In this document: in pieces, positions 50,530 through 59,684 of the stretch
Layout: each line of letters starts with the position of its first letter
How positions within the stretch are numbered: position 1 is the first letter of the stretch
Source of the DNA: an uncultured Caldilineaceae bacterium
GTDB lineage: Bacteria > Chloroflexota > Anaerolineae > Caldilineales > Caldilineaceae
Assembly: GCA_958295915.1 (NCBI GenBank)
Contig: OY282381.1
Location: 3,556,722-3,620,721, forward strand
DNA length: 64,000 nt
Direction: 5' to 3'
Translations under genes and position numbers: made by a program
The notes under the pieces: model-generated
Databases searched by the model: none
Told to the model about the DNA's origin: nothing
The model's input: only the letters and a program-made list of their open reading frames with translations

Positions 50530-51021
50530 TCATGGGAGTTGCTTCTCCATCGCAATCACCGTAAGCGTTATATCTTCTACCCTCTCCTCATGCCGGGATA
50601 TCGCTTTGAAGCCTTGTTTCCGGTAGAACGACAGCCCTTTCTCATTTTGTTCCTCGACCTCAAGTCGGACTCTCCTTGCCCCGGGAAAAGCGATTATGCT
50701 CGCTTCTAATAGCTGGCTGCCGATTCCTTGACGTTGATAGTGAGGTTTCACATACAGGCGGGCTACCGCTACCAGGTCAGCGCTCCGTTTCCGCGCCGTC
50801 GCGAGTCCAAGGATAGCATTGTTCTCGTCTTTTGCGACGCCGAAGAAAACCTTTGGGTTTTGAATCTCAGAGGCCAGGAGTTGTGGACTGTGCCAGAGTG
50901 TCGTCACCCTCTGTATTACGTCTTGGGGTATACATGAGCTATAGGTATCAAGCCAGGTCTCTCTGAGCGCCTGCTTGATTTCCGGCGCTTCTTCAACTTT
51001 GGCCCGCTGAACGCTGACCAT
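50530..51021 (-). CDS. GNAT family N-acetyltransferase
   Basis: 163 residues from ATG 51021, chosen for GGAGGTTGAG directly before it. VSVQRAKVEEAPEIKQALRETWLDTYSS, ILGLATARKRSADLVAVARLYVKPHYQRQGIGSQLLEA with the acetyl-CoA loop QRQGIG, and LEVEEQNEKGLSFYRKQGFKAI. Standard length. Less GC-rich than its neighbours, so possibly acquired. The substrate is unknown. Confidence 0.87.
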   Translation of the reverse strand: MVSVQRAKVEEAPEIKQALRETWLDTYSSCIPQDVIQRVTTLWHSPQLLASEIQNPKVFFGVAKDENNAILGLATARKRSADLVAVARLYVKPHYQRQGIGSQLLEASIIAFPGARRVRLEVEEQNEKGLSFYRKQGFKAISRHEERVEDITLTVIAMEKQLP

Positions 51022-51036
51022 CTCAACCTCCGTCCG

Positions 51037-51078
51037 CCGCTCGCAAAGCGCCTGACCGCTTTGCGTTGAATTCATCCT
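51037..51078. repeat. Partial family A repeat
   Basis: CGCTTTGCGTTGAATTCATCCT, the right end of family A as seen at 8340-8382 and 48385-48402. It lies between two GNAT genes. Confidence 0.45.
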
Positions 51079-51657
51079 CTATTGCCGGATCTTGGGCCAA
51101 TCCTGCGGCGTAAACGCCCAGCCAACCTGCAGGCACACCGCGCGCCAGCGTTCCTCCATATCCGGGGCATACAAAAAAGGTATCCACCCCAGCCGCAGAT
51201 AGATGCTGATCGCGGGCAGACGCCAGTCATCAGTGTTGAGGTAGATGTTCCGATAACCGGCTTGGAGCAGACGGCGCACAACGGACGCGCAGACAGTCAT
51301 GCCCAAGCCCTTGCCGGCATGGTCGGTATGGCCCGCGACCCAGCCCAACTCGCCGGCAAAGGGATGTAGCTCCCGAGGATTGTGGTTGGCCATGGCCGTG
51401 GCCACGATCTCGCCGCTGGCCCGATGCACAATCAGAAACCAGCCGCCAGGCAGAATCTTCAAAAGCCATGGGCGCAGGATCTCATCATCCCAGCCCTTGA
51501 AACCCGCCAGATCCATGACTTTGTAAAAGCCAGCTTCGTCCCCGGGCTGGTAGGTGCGCAATGTATAGCCGATTGGAACATGGACAGCGGGCGGCGAATC
51601 GAGCAGATGCGCCGGCCAGATCATCTTCAGCTGTTGCTTGGATCTTTCTTCGCTCAT
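51079..51657 (-). CDS. GNAT family N-acetyltransferase
   Basis: 192 residues, AAAGGA upstream. YTLRTYQPGDEAGFYKVMDLAGF start, ATAMANHNPRELHPFAGELGWVAGHTDHAGKGLGMTVCASVVRRLL with a loop GKGLGM for the acetyl-CoA pyrophosphate, YLNTDDWRLPAISIYLRLGWIPF end. It starts 5 bases after the permease gene stop, so is transcribed with the sugar ABC cassette. Substrate unknown. Confidence 0.85.
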   Translation of the reverse strand: MSEERSKQQLKMIWPAHLLDSPPAVHVPIGYTLRTYQPGDEAGFYKVMDLAGFKGWDDEILRPWLLKILPGGWFLIVHRASGEIVATAMANHNPRELHPFAGELGWVAGHTDHAGKGLGMTVCASVVRRLLQAGYRNIYLNTDDWRLPAISIYLRLGWIPFLYAPDMEERWRAVCLQVGWAFTPQDWPKIRQ

Positions 51658-51662
51658 GCGAT

Positions 51663-52553
51663 CTATCCTTTGATTCCTGTAATCACAATCCCCTGCAAAA
51701 ACGTGCGCTGGGTGAAGAAGAAGATGACAATCGGTACCAGCGTAGAGACAACCGTCATCGCCATCAGATACTGAATGTCAGTCTCCGTGCGTCCCTTAAA
51801 GCGGCTGAGCCCCAATGTGATGGTGAACAACTTGGGCGAGTTGATATAGATCAGCGGAGCGAAAAAATCATTCCAACTATAGGTGAATTGGTAGATGGCC
51901 ACCACGATCAGCGCCGCCCGGACCTGGAATAAGAGGATGCGCCAGAAGACGCCGAAACGACTGCAACCGTCGATCAGCGCGGCGTCATCCAACTCGCGCG
52001 GGATGGTCATAAAGAACTGCCGCAGGAGAAAGATGCTGAAGGCATCGCCAAAAAAGAGCGGCACAACCAGCGGCTTGAATGTGTTTACCCACTCCAAGGC
52101 GCTGAAGATCATGAACAACGGGATCAGCGTCACCTGCATCGGCAACATCATCGTGCTTAGCACGATAATAAACAGCGTTGTCCGGCCGGGAAACTGAATG
52201 CGCGCAAAAGCATAGGCTGCGATCGAACAGGAAAGCAGTACGGCCACCACATTGAGCGAGGCGACAAAGGCGGTATTGGAGAAGAATGTCAGAAAATCGC
52301 CTTTCAGCCAGGCCTCAACGTAATTGGCCCAGCGATAGGTAGGCGGAATCCAAACCGGCGGAATGCGCCAGATCATATTCTGCTCTTTGCCAGCGGTCAG
52401 CAGCATCCAGGCCCAAGGCGTAAGGAAAAGAGCCGCTCCTGGCAGCACCAGAATCCATAACCCGGCTTGGCGGAAGACAGAGCGCCACAATGGCCCGCTT
52501 GGACGACTGAAGGCAGGCTTTTCCCGTTCCACCAAAACACTTTCCGAATGCAC
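51663..52553 (-). CDS. Sugar ABC transporter permease (MalG type)
   Basis: 296 residues from GTG 52553, GGAG about 8 bases upstream. Six membrane helices; LWILVLPGAALFLTPWAWMLLTAG first, FFSNTAFVASLNVVAVLLSCSIAAYAFARIQFPGR, and EAA loop RELDDAALIDGCSRFGVFWRILLFQVRAALIV. Ends RTFLQGIVITGIKG, the usual MalG-type terminus. Pairs with the permease at 52670 and the binding protein at 53694. Confidence 0.93.
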   Translation of the reverse strand: MHSESVLVEREKPAFSRPSGPLWRSVFRQAGLWILVLPGAALFLTPWAWMLLTAGKEQNMIWRIPPVWIPPTYRWANYVEAWLKGDFLTFFSNTAFVASLNVVAVLLSCSIAAYAFARIQFPGRTTLFIIVLSTMMLPMQVTLIPLFMIFSALEWVNTFKPLVVPLFFGDAFSIFLLRQFFMTIPRELDDAALIDGCSRFGVFWRILLFQVRAALIVVAIYQFTYSWNDFFAPLIYINSPKLFTITLGLSRFKGRTETDIQYLMAMTVVSTLVPIVIFFFTQRTFLQGIVITGIKG

Positions 52554-52569
52554 CTCTTCTCTCCTACTC

Positions 52570-52658
52570 CTGGGATAACTGCAGTTTCCAGTGGCCAGTG
52601 ATCAGTAGCCAGTAACTGCAGTTTCTGACCAGTGGCCACTGGTGACTGGTCACTGGAT
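52570..52658. repeat. Dispersed repeat, family E, long copy
   Basis: AACTGCAGTTTCCAGTGGCC, AGTGATCAGTAGCCAGTAAC, TGCAGTTTCTGACCAGTGGC, CACTGGTGACTGGTCACTGG. It lies between the two permease genes of the cassette. Confidence 0.65.
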
Positions 52659-52669
52659 TTCTCTCTCCT

Positions 52670-53593
52670 CTACCTGGCCGTCTCCCCTTCATAATAGACC
52701 CAGCGTCGGGAAGAATACTGAAAAAGCAAAGTAAACGCGATGATAATCGCGAACAGAACCCATGCAGCCGCCGACGCATAGCCGAAGCGGATCTGCAGGA
52801 AGGCCTTGCGATAGAGAAAGAGCACCATGCTCAAGGTGGCATTGTTGGGCCCGCCTTGGGTCATGATAAAGGCCTGGGTAAAGAACTGAAAAGCGCCTAT
52901 CAGACTGATGGTCACATTGAAGAAGATGGTGGGCGTCAGCATAGGGAGGGTGACATGCCAGAATTTGCGCCAGTTATTGGCGCCGTCGATGGTAGCGGCT
53001 TCATAGAGATGGGTCGGAATGCCCTGTAAGCCCGCCAGATAGAGAAGCATGTTGGCCCCCACGCCCCAGACGCTCATGATAATCAATGACGGAAGCGCCC
53101 AGGTAGAGGAATAGAGCCACGACGGCCCCTGGACGCCAAAGATCGCAAGAAAATTATTGATGAGACCAGCGCGTGGGTTGAAGATTTGCAGCCAAAGCAA
53201 GGACACGGCTACGCCAGAAATCACGGTGGGCAGATAGTAGATGGTGCGCCAGACACCCAACCCCAACAGCTTCTGGTTCAGCGCCAGGGCGATCAGGAGA
53301 GCGATGCTTGACCCGAGCGGCACCGTTGTAAAGGCATAGATGAACGTGACTCTGAGGCTCTTCCAGAAGAGGTCCTCCCGAAACAGATCCCGGTAGTTGT
53401 CCAGCCCGACGAAGAATGTGCGGGTCAGGAGATCGGACTCGAAAAAGCTCAATCCCAGAGAAAAGAGCATAGGCCCAAACACAAACGACAGGAATCCAAC
53501 CATCCAAGGCAGCAAGCAAAGATAGGCCGTGATCAAATCCTGTCGCTTCTGCGAAGACCCCAATCTCCACCGTTTAGCCAAACGCAATGCCAT
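52670..53593 (-). CDS. Sugar ABC transporter permease (MalF type)
   Basis: 307 residues, GAGGT upstream. DLITAYLCLLPWMVGFLSFVFGPMLFSLGLSF, FVGLDNYRDLFREDLFWKSLRVTFIYAFTTVPLG, EAA loop THLYEAATIDGANNWRKFWHVTLPMLTPTIFFN, and FIMTQGGPNNATLSMVLFLYRKAF. Normal length with six helices. Confidence 0.93.
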   Translation of the reverse strand: MALRLAKRWRLGSSQKRQDLITAYLCLLPWMVGFLSFVFGPMLFSLGLSFFESDLLTRTFFVGLDNYRDLFREDLFWKSLRVTFIYAFTTVPLGSSIALLIALALNQKLLGLGVWRTIYYLPTVISGVAVSLLWLQIFNPRAGLINNFLAIFGVQGPSWLYSSTWALPSLIIMSVWGVGANMLLYLAGLQGIPTHLYEAATIDGANNWRKFWHVTLPMLTPTIFFNVTISLIGAFQFFTQAFIMTQGGPNNATLSMVLFLYRKAFLQIRFGYASAAAWVLFAIIIAFTLLFQYSSRRWVYYEGETAR

Positions 53594-53663
53594 GATGAAA
53601 CCTCAACCGCGCAAGTCTGACGAACTTTCAATCTGTGTCTGATTTAGATACAAGGTGCAGAGA

Positions 53664-53690
53664 AGGACGCCCACAAGGGGCGTCCCTACT
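53664..53690. repeat. Dispersed palindrome, family D
   Basis: AGGACGCCCACAAGGGGCGTCCCTAC, a hairpin of GGACGCCC/GGGCGTCC. A related copy lies at 59549-59574. Confidence 0.6.
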
Positions 53691-53693
53691 GTG

Positions 53694-55115
53694 TCAGCCC
53701 ATGCGCGCGAGCGTCTCCTTTTGCGCCTCGGTCACCTGCTGAGCGATATCTTCCAGAATATCCACAGGCGCGGCGCCTTCCACGTAGATGCGCTCCATCG
53801 CCGGGATGAGCAGCTCCTCAGCCACGGATTGGAAGCGGAAAAGCTGCGGGCCGCGCGCCTCGCCGCTCTTTAGCTGCTCCAGGATCACCTCCAGCTGCAC
53901 CGGTTCCAGCCGACCCTCGATCTCGCGCAAAATCGAGGGCCACTTGTCCGCAGAGCTGGCCAAGCCCGGTAGACGCCCCGACATGCGAGCCACATTGTCC
54001 TGGTACCACTCGCCCGCTCCGATCCATTTCACGAAGTTCCAGACGGCGTCATGGTTGCCGCGTTCGGCAACGCCCTTATAGACGCACCACTGATCGGGCG
54101 CGCCCATGCAGACCCGATCCACGGGGCCCGTCGGGATATGGTTGATATCCCAGGAGCCTTCCTCCATCGCATCCGCCAGATCGAAGAACTGGTCCGCGCT
54201 GCGTTCAGCAAACGCCACAATATTGGCCGGAAGCACGCCTGTCCAGGTGTTGGGAATGCCGGAGGCGTTCACCTGATTGGTCTGCGCAAGACAGTTGAGA
54301 TCCCACATGTTTTCGCGGATCCATTCAAACGCCTGCAGCGCCGGCTCCTCTCCCAACAGACAGGTCATCAGGGTGTCCTCATCCCGCACCATGCCGCCCC
54401 ACGCCTCGACATAGTAGAAGTAGCCCAACACGAAGCTGGGACGCAGTTGGCCGCCCCAGCGGGTTATCTGACCGTTGTCATCGCGTTGCGTCAGTTCGAT
54501 CGCCGTCTGAGCGCAGTCTTCAACAGTCCAATCCTGGGCCGGGAAGGCGACGCCAGCCTCTTCAAAGGCGGGCTTGCTGTAGTAGACGCTGGTGACATCG
54601 ATGTTCGTCACCAGCGCCATGCGGATCTGGGTAATCTGATCCCAGCATTGGTCCCAGCCAGCCTTCAGGAAGATATCATCGGCATCCGGGATGTCGAGAT
54701 CGACCAGAGGCTGCAGATCCAACAGCTGCTGCTTTTCTGCCCAAGTGTTGATGATAGGTGGCCAGGTAGACATCACATCCGGCGCCGTGCCGGCGGCCAT
54801 GTTGGTCAGCACTTTGGTGGACCAACCATCGCCGTGCGGCTCCCACAGGATTTCAACGTCCCCATGCTCTTCATAATAGCGTGGAAAAGCTTCCATCTGA
54901 TGATATTCAGCCCATTGGATGCCGGGAACATTGGCGAACCAATCGAAGCTGGCCAAGCGGATCTGGGTGGGCTCGGCAGCCGACTCCTGTGAGGTATCCT
55001 GGGAGCCCGCTGAATCACTTGGCCCACCGGTTGGCGCACAGGCAGCCAGGGCCGCTGTGCCCACCGCGCCGGCCCCCAGACGTAACAGATCGCGACGAGA
55101 CAAACGATAGGACAT
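53694..55115 (-). CDS. Sugar ABC transporter substrate-binding lipoprotein (family 1)
   Basis: 473 residues from ATG 55115, AGAGGAGGAA upstream. Tat signal LSRRDLLRL (RR at 7-8) and lipobox LAAC (C26). QMEAFPRYYEEHGDVEILWEPHGDGWSTKVLTNMAAGTAPDVMSTW is typical of family 1 sugar-binding proteins, as are LPANIVAFAERSADQFFDLA and WNFVKWIGAGEWYQDNVARMSGRLPGL. Binding protein of the cassette 51663-53593. Substrate unknown. Confidence 0.92.
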   Translation of the reverse strand: MSYRLSRRDLLRLGAGAVGTAALAACAPTGGPSDSAGSQDTSQESAAEPTQIRLASFDWFANVPGIQWAEYHQMEAFPRYYEEHGDVEILWEPHGDGWSTKVLTNMAAGTAPDVMSTWPPIINTWAEKQQLLDLQPLVDLDIPDADDIFLKAGWDQCWDQITQIRMALVTNIDVTSVYYSKPAFEEAGVAFPAQDWTVEDCAQTAIELTQRDDNGQITRWGGQLRPSFVLGYFYYVEAWGGMVRDEDTLMTCLLGEEPALQAFEWIRENMWDLNCLAQTNQVNASGIPNTWTGVLPANIVAFAERSADQFFDLADAMEEGSWDINHIPTGPVDRVCMGAPDQWCVYKGVAERGNHDAVWNFVKWIGAGEWYQDNVARMSGRLPGLASSADKWPSILREIEGRLEPVQLEVILEQLKSGEARGPQLFRFQSVAEELLIPAMERIYVEGAAPVDILEDIAQQVTEAQKETLARMG

Positions 55116-55144
55116 AGGTATTTCCTCCTCTGGAAGGTTGTTTT

Positions 55145-55165
55145 GCGCGCTACTGTGGAGCGCGC
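55145..55165. repeat. Palindrome, family C
   Basis: GCGCGCTACTGTGGAGCGCGC. Related palindromes: 10767-10785 and 61959-61977. It lies upstream of the binding-protein gene. Confidence 0.6.
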
Positions 55166-55232
55166 TATGTTTGGTAACGAGTAGGTGATTATGAGTGGCT
55201 GTCAAGCATCCAGAATCGCTTCTTTCCCCTTT

Positions 55233-56246
55233 CTATTCTACCTTCTCCACCGCAGCCGGCAACCCGGTGCGAATCGATTCCCAGCAAGCCGCGGCCGTGG
55301 CAATCACCTTCGCGCCGGCCACCTCATCGATTAGCGGCCGCTTGTCTTCGCGTAGACATGTCTCAAAATGACGCATATAACGCCACACCTCATGGCCATG
55401 CCCCGGTTCGCGCGGAAAATCGAGAGGCATGACAGGCTGCCCTTCGATCTTGTCCAGAACAAGCCGATCATTGACAAAAGATCCCTTGTCACCGAAGATG
55501 CTCAAACCCAACATAGGGAGAGGCGGTTCAACCAATCCAAAAACGGCCAATACACGGGCGACCATACCGGACTGAAAACGTAGGTTGATCAGAAAATTGT
55601 CATGTTTGCCAGCCGGATAGCGGGAATCCATCTGGCTGCATGAGGCATAGACGAAGACCTCCTCCACATCGCCGAAAAACCAGCAGAGCAGATCGATAGG
55701 GTGGCATGCGCCGCCGTACAGCCAATCCTGTGGATGTTCATGACGCCAGGGCGTGCGATCCATCACCGGGCGCATGTCGTGGACATAGTGGGCCTCGGCG
55801 AACAGGGGACGCCCCAGATCGCCGTCATCGTACAGCTTCTTGGCCGCCATGAACCGGGGCGCGAAGCGGCAAGTCTGCCCGACCAGAAACTTCACGCCCC
55901 GCGCCCGCACCAGGCGCGCCACCCGCCTGGCCTCTTCCAGAGAGACCACCATGGGTTTGGTGCAAATGATGTGTTTGCCGGCGGCGACGGCCGCTTCGAT
56001 CTGCTCGCTATGCAGGTGGTCGGGGGTGTAGATGCCGACCACGTCGATATCCGGCCTCTCCAACAACTCCTGATAGTCTGAGGTGACAAACCCTATGCTA
56101 TGCCGCTCTCCGGTCTGCTGCAACAAGGACGCATTCGCGTCGCAGAGGGCGCGCACCTGCAGACGCGACGCCGCGTCCCGGTTGATAGCCAACATATTGG
56201 CGCCCATGCCCAGACCGATCACCCCTACCCCAATCTCTTTGCTCAT
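55233..56246 (-). CDS. Gfo/Idh/MocA family oxidoreductase, type II
   Basis: 337 residues from ATG 56246. Rossmann start IGVGVIGLGMGANMLAINRD, VVGIYTPDHLHSEQIEAAVAAGKHIICTKPMVVSL, GGACHPIDLLCW with the catalytic histidine. The usual EKP is CTKP, keeping the lysine but not the glutamate. VKFLVGQTCRFAPRFMAAKKLYDDGDLG and HYVHDMRPVMDRTPWR are shared with the protein at 60771, its paralogue. Lies between two ABC cassettes. Confidence 0.9.
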   Translation of the reverse strand: MSKEIGVGVIGLGMGANMLAINRDAASRLQVRALCDANASLLQQTGERHSIGFVTSDYQELLERPDIDVVGIYTPDHLHSEQIEAAVAAGKHIICTKPMVVSLEEARRVARLVRARGVKFLVGQTCRFAPRFMAAKKLYDDGDLGRPLFAEAHYVHDMRPVMDRTPWRHEHPQDWLYGGACHPIDLLCWFFGDVEEVFVYASCSQMDSRYPAGKHDNFLINLRFQSGMVARVLAVFGLVEPPLPMLGLSIFGDKGSFVNDRLVLDKIEGQPVMPLDFPREPGHGHEVWRYMRHFETCLREDKRPLIDEVAGAKVIATAAACWESIRTGLPAAVEKVE

Positions 56247-56304
56247 CAGACCCCCATACCCCAAAAGGGAAGACCTTCCCGCGGTTTCGTTTCCATCCTT
56301 GTTC

Positions 56305-57210
56305 TCAGCCTTTGATGCCTGTCAGCGCAATACCCCTCACCAAGTTGCGCTGAAAGATGAAGAACACAATGAGGGGTGGAATCAAGGTCAGCGCTGAACT
56401 TGCCATCAATTTTGAATATTCGTGGGCGCCGAACGTGTTGGACATGCCTCGCAGCGCAAGAGGAAGTGTGTAATTGCGGGCATCGGCAATGACCACCAAC
56501 GGCCACAGGTAAGCATTGAAAGTGGCCCTGAATGTAAAGATGGCAAGCACAGAGATGACCGGCTTCATCAGCCCCACAATGATGTGGGAGTAGATAGTGA
56601 AATCGCCCGCGCCGTCAATCTTGGCAGCATCGTAGAGCTCAACCGGGATCCCGTATACGAACTGACGGCACAGGAAGATGCCGAAAGAGGAAAAAATCGC
56701 TGGCACGATGAGCCCCGCCAGGGTGTTCAGGAGTTGCAACCTGTCCATGATCACATACAGGGGAATCAGGAGAGTCAGAAAAGGTACCATCGTGGTAGAA
56801 AGGACGAAGTAGAAAAGAAATTCGCGGCCGGGGAATTTAAGCCGGGCAAAGGCGTAGCCCCCGAGCGTGGATGTGAAAAGCACAGCCGCGACCGTCAGCA
56901 CTGTGACCACAATGCTGTTCACGTAGGCGCGGGTAAGCCGCGCCCCACCGATCTGATGGGTCAGAACCGCTTGGAAGGCCTCCAGAGTCCACGGCTCCGG
57001 AAGCAGCCTGGGCGGTATGCGAACGATGTCGTTAGACGTCTTAAACGCGGACAGGATCAGCCAGGCGAAGGGGTAGAGCATGCCCAAGCCGCCGATGACA
57101 AGAATGGCGACGAGCAGCCACGTCTGCCACGAGCTGAATCTCCGCCCGTGCTTTGTATGGTTACGGATAGCTGCTCTGCCGGGTTCAGGCAGGCTCGTTG
57201 ATGCCGACAT
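56305..57210 (-). CDS. Sugar ABC transporter permease (MalG type)
   Basis: 301 residues, GGAG upstream. TWLLVAILVIGGLGMLYPFAWLILSAFKTSNDIVRIPPRLLPEPWTLEAFQ, AYVNSIVVTVLTVAAVLFTSTLGGYAFARLKFPGREF, EAA loop VELYDAAKIDGAGDFTIYSHIIVGLMKPVISV, and terminus RNLVRGIALTGIKG. Lies 10 bases after its partner permease. Confidence 0.93.
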   Translation of the reverse strand: MSASTSLPEPGRAAIRNHTKHGRRFSSWQTWLLVAILVIGGLGMLYPFAWLILSAFKTSNDIVRIPPRLLPEPWTLEAFQAVLTHQIGGARLTRAYVNSIVVTVLTVAAVLFTSTLGGYAFARLKFPGREFLFYFVLSTTMVPFLTLLIPLYVIMDRLQLLNTLAGLIVPAIFSSFGIFLCRQFVYGIPVELYDAAKIDGAGDFTIYSHIIVGLMKPVISVLAIFTFRATFNAYLWPLVVIADARNYTLPLALRGMSNTFGAHEYSKLMASSALTLIPPLIVFFIFQRNLVRGIALTGIKG

Positions 57211-57220
57211 CCGCTCTCCG

Positions 57221-58156
57221 TTAATATTCCCAGGACTTTCTGCGTCGTTGCAACTCGAATAGAGTGGCGCTGAGCAGAACGATGAACATAGCGATGGAAA
57301 CCGCTGCGCCGTAGCCCAGGTTCAAGACCTCGAAGCCAAGCTGGTAGGTGTAGAGAGAAAGAGTGCGTGTGCTGTGGCCCGGCCCAGGCATCAGTTGGAA
57401 AGGTTCGAACAACTGCATCGTGCCGATAATGCTGGTCACAACCTGATAGGCTAAGGCCGGTTGGATCAGGGGCATCGTGACGGACCGGAAGCGCTGCCAG
57501 GCATTGGCGCCATCCAGTTGCGCCGCTTCCAGCAGACTATCCGGCACTTCGTTGATAGCGGCCAACAGCACGATGGACGAGTTTCCCAGAAAGATCCAAA
57601 CCACCATCGCGGTGATGCTCCACAGAGCCTGGTCCCCACTGTGCAAAAAAGGCTGCGAGGGCAGACCAAGAGACTCCAGAATGGTGTTGATGGCGCCGCC
57701 GTTGGGTCTATAGAGCCAGCGCCACAGAAACACACTGACTACGCCCGGCATGATGACGGGCAGATTGTAGACGGCCAACAGGATGTACTGAAGGACCGGG
57801 CGTAAGTGGCTGAGCGCCAGGGCCAGGAGCAGGGCCAAGCTGATGGCAACGATGATCTCGACGACGGAAAAGCGGACAGTGACCCACAGCGCGCCCCAGA
57901 ACCCCGGATCGTCGACCAATTTGGCAAAGTTGCGGGCGCCCACGAAGACGGGCGTCTGAATGTAATCCCAATTGTGAAAGGAGAGCCAGATGGCCGTCCC
58001 GAACGGGACCACAAACATAAGCAGATAGAAAACGGTCAGCGCGAACGCGTAGCCCATACCCAGCCAGCTATACCGGGATAACCACGAACGCGCCAACCGC
58101 GCCGGCAATCTGTATAAGGTGACACAGCCATCGGTCGCGTGTGCCGTATCCGCCAT
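57221..58156 (-). CDS. Sugar ABC transporter permease (MalF type)
   Basis: 311 residues. WLGMGYAFALTVFYLLMFVVPFGTAIWLSFHNWDYIQTPVFVGARNFAKLVDDPGFW, six helices, EAA loop DSLLEAAQLDGANAWQRFRSVTMPLIQPALAY, and LMPGPGHSTRTLSLYTYQLGF. Second-last gene of the cassette 56305-59587. Confidence 0.92.
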   Translation of the reverse strand: MADTAHATDGCVTLYRLPARLARSWLSRYSWLGMGYAFALTVFYLLMFVVPFGTAIWLSFHNWDYIQTPVFVGARNFAKLVDDPGFWGALWVTVRFSVVEIIVAISLALLLALALSHLRPVLQYILLAVYNLPVIMPGVVSVFLWRWLYRPNGGAINTILESLGLPSQPFLHSGDQALWSITAMVVWIFLGNSSIVLLAAINEVPDSLLEAAQLDGANAWQRFRSVTMPLIQPALAYQVVTSIIGTMQLFEPFQLMPGPGHSTRTLSLYTYQLGFEVLNLGYGAAVSIAMFIVLLSATLFELQRRRKSWEY

Positions 58157-58195
58157 CGACCCGTTCTCCAGGCTTTCTGCGGCGATGCGCTCTGC

Positions 58196-59587
58196 CTACA
58201 CGTTCCTGCCTAAGCGTTCCAAGGCTGTGTCTTCCAATTCCTGCATCTGGGCGTCGATATTGGCGAGCGCTTCCTCCACCCCGATCTCGTTGGTGAGCGC
58301 CCTCTCTACCTCGCGAGCCGCCGGCGCCGGGTTCGCCACATGGTGACCAGCGTACCTGGCGACAGGCCACACGCCCAGGGCGCATTTCTTGGAAACGACG
58401 CCAAACTTGGTTTCCTCGATGCGCGGGTCGGCATAGACCATTGGACTCATGAGGCTGCCGGAATAGAATTCCATGGCCTGCAGTTGCCCTTCTACGCTCA
58501 TGATCATATCGATGAAGGAGATAGCGGCGTCCAGCTTGTCAGAATCATCGGCCAATCGCCTTGACAAGGCCCAGGAACCAATCGGGCTGGGAACGAGCGC
58601 CCTTTCCCGGGCGTCAGGGAGGCTTGGCATCACCACGGCTTCAACAGGCAGATCGTACTGATTGACAATCACACTGTAGGTCCAGGATCCCATTCCCTCC
58701 ATGGAGAGAATGCCATTGGCTATATCCTGCCAGATGTTGTCGATAAAGTCCCAGTCAAACAGCCGATGTTCGTGGACAATGTCGTGCATGAACTGCAGGG
58801 CAGCGACGCCTTCCTCACTGTTGTAGGTGAACGTGGCCGTCTCCTGATCGTAAGGGCTGCCGCCGAGCTGGTACATCAGCGTCTGGATGTAGTAGTACAT
58901 CATCCCCTTGATCGTCCAGGAAGCATGGGTCATTTGCCCGGAACTGTCGATCTTGGTCACCCTCTTGCAGTCCTCGATGACCACGCCGAGATCATCCCAT
59001 TGCTCCCAATCCGCGCCTTCCGCCGCAAAGTGCTCCGTGTTCAACACCAGCACGCAGTCGGACAGACCAGAGATATAGGGATAGTAGAAGACCTTGCCCT
59101 CGGGCGCGTCCACAGCTGTGAATGCAGCCGGGAAGAAGCGCTCCTCGAGGGCTCTGCGACCGCCGGCCAGCTCGGTGATCTCCAGGAAGATCTGGCTGAT
59201 GTCGGTGGCGACAACCCAGTCCGTATACAGATAGTTGACATCGCCCTCATTCCCGGTTGCAATCGAAGGCAGCAGCTTGGCGAGAAGATCGCTGTAGCCG
59301 ATAGGCTGCGTGTTGATCGTAACGCCAGGTTCCACCTCGGCGAAGGTTTCGGTGGCCCAGGCCAGAATCCGGTTCATGCCATCCCAATCCTGATGCCAAA
59401 CAGTGACATCGGTTTCGATCGGCGCCGGTTGAGCCGACGCCTCGCTGTCCGTCATCTCGTCCACAGCCACCGGCGCGCAAGCCGCCAACAGCGTGCCCGC
59501 GGCCGCGGCCGAGGAAAGCTGCAAGAAACCTCGACGACTCATTCTCAGGACATCCACAAAGGGCGTCCCTACTATGCCATACTGCAT
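58196..59587 (-). CDS. Sugar ABC transporter substrate-binding lipoprotein (family 1) with repeat-derived N-terminus
   Basis: 463 residues from ATG 59587, AAGGAA 7 bases upstream. The Tat signal MSRRGFLQLSSAAAAGTLLAAC starts only at residue 16 (ATG 59542), with RR at 18-19 and lipobox cysteine C37. Residues 2-15 (QYGIVGTPFVDVLR) are encoded by a family D repeat at 59549-59574. Binding protein landmarks: NRILAWATETFAEVEPGVTINTQPI, LLAKLLPSIATGNEGDVNYLYTD. Either the repeat lengthened the signal peptide or translation now begins at 59542. Confidence 0.9.
   Translation of the reverse strand: MQYGIVGTPFVDVLRMSRRGFLQLSSAAAAGTLLAACAPVAVDEMTDSEASAQPAPIETDVTVWHQDWDGMNRILAWATETFAEVEPGVTINTQPIGYSDLLAKLLPSIATGNEGDVNYLYTDWVVATDISQIFLEITELAGGRRALEERFFPAAFTAVDAPEGKVFYYPYISGLSDCVLVLNTEHFAAEGADWEQWDDLGVVIEDCKRVTKIDSSGQMTHASWTIKGMMYYYIQTLMYQLGGSPYDQETATFTYNSEEGVAALQFMHDIVHEHRLFDWDFIDNIWQDIANGILSMEGMGSWTYSVIVNQYDLPVEAVVMPSLPDARERALVPSPIGSWALSRRLADDSDKLDAAISFIDMIMSVEGQLQAMEFYSGSLMSPMVYADPRIEETKFGVVSKKCALGVWPVARYAGHHVANPAPAAREVERALTNEIGVEEALANIDAQMQELEDTALERLGRNV
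59549..59574. repeat. Family D repeat inside the binding-protein 5' end
   Basis: GGACATCCACAAAGGGCGTCCCTACT, related to 53664-53690. Translated in frame (VGTPFVDVL). Confidence 0.6.
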
Positions 59588-59621
59588 TGTTGTTTCCTTT
59601 CTGCCCTGCTGGGCCTGATTC

Positions 59622-59684
59622 GTTTTTAGTTTTTCGTTTCGAGTAACTGCAGTTCACTGACTACTGGAAACTGACAACTAAGAA
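59622..59684. repeat. Partial family F and E repeats
   Basis: GTTTTTAGTTTTTCGTTTCGAGTAAC resembles family F; CAGTTCACTGACTACTGG resembles family E. Between a binding-protein gene and the upstream oxidoreductase. Confidence 0.4.

Noticed and set aside
55145-55205. A promoter TTGACA-16-TACTCG before the binding-protein gene at 55115
   Set aside because: The -35 is good but the -10 is poor; not strong enough to list as a feature.
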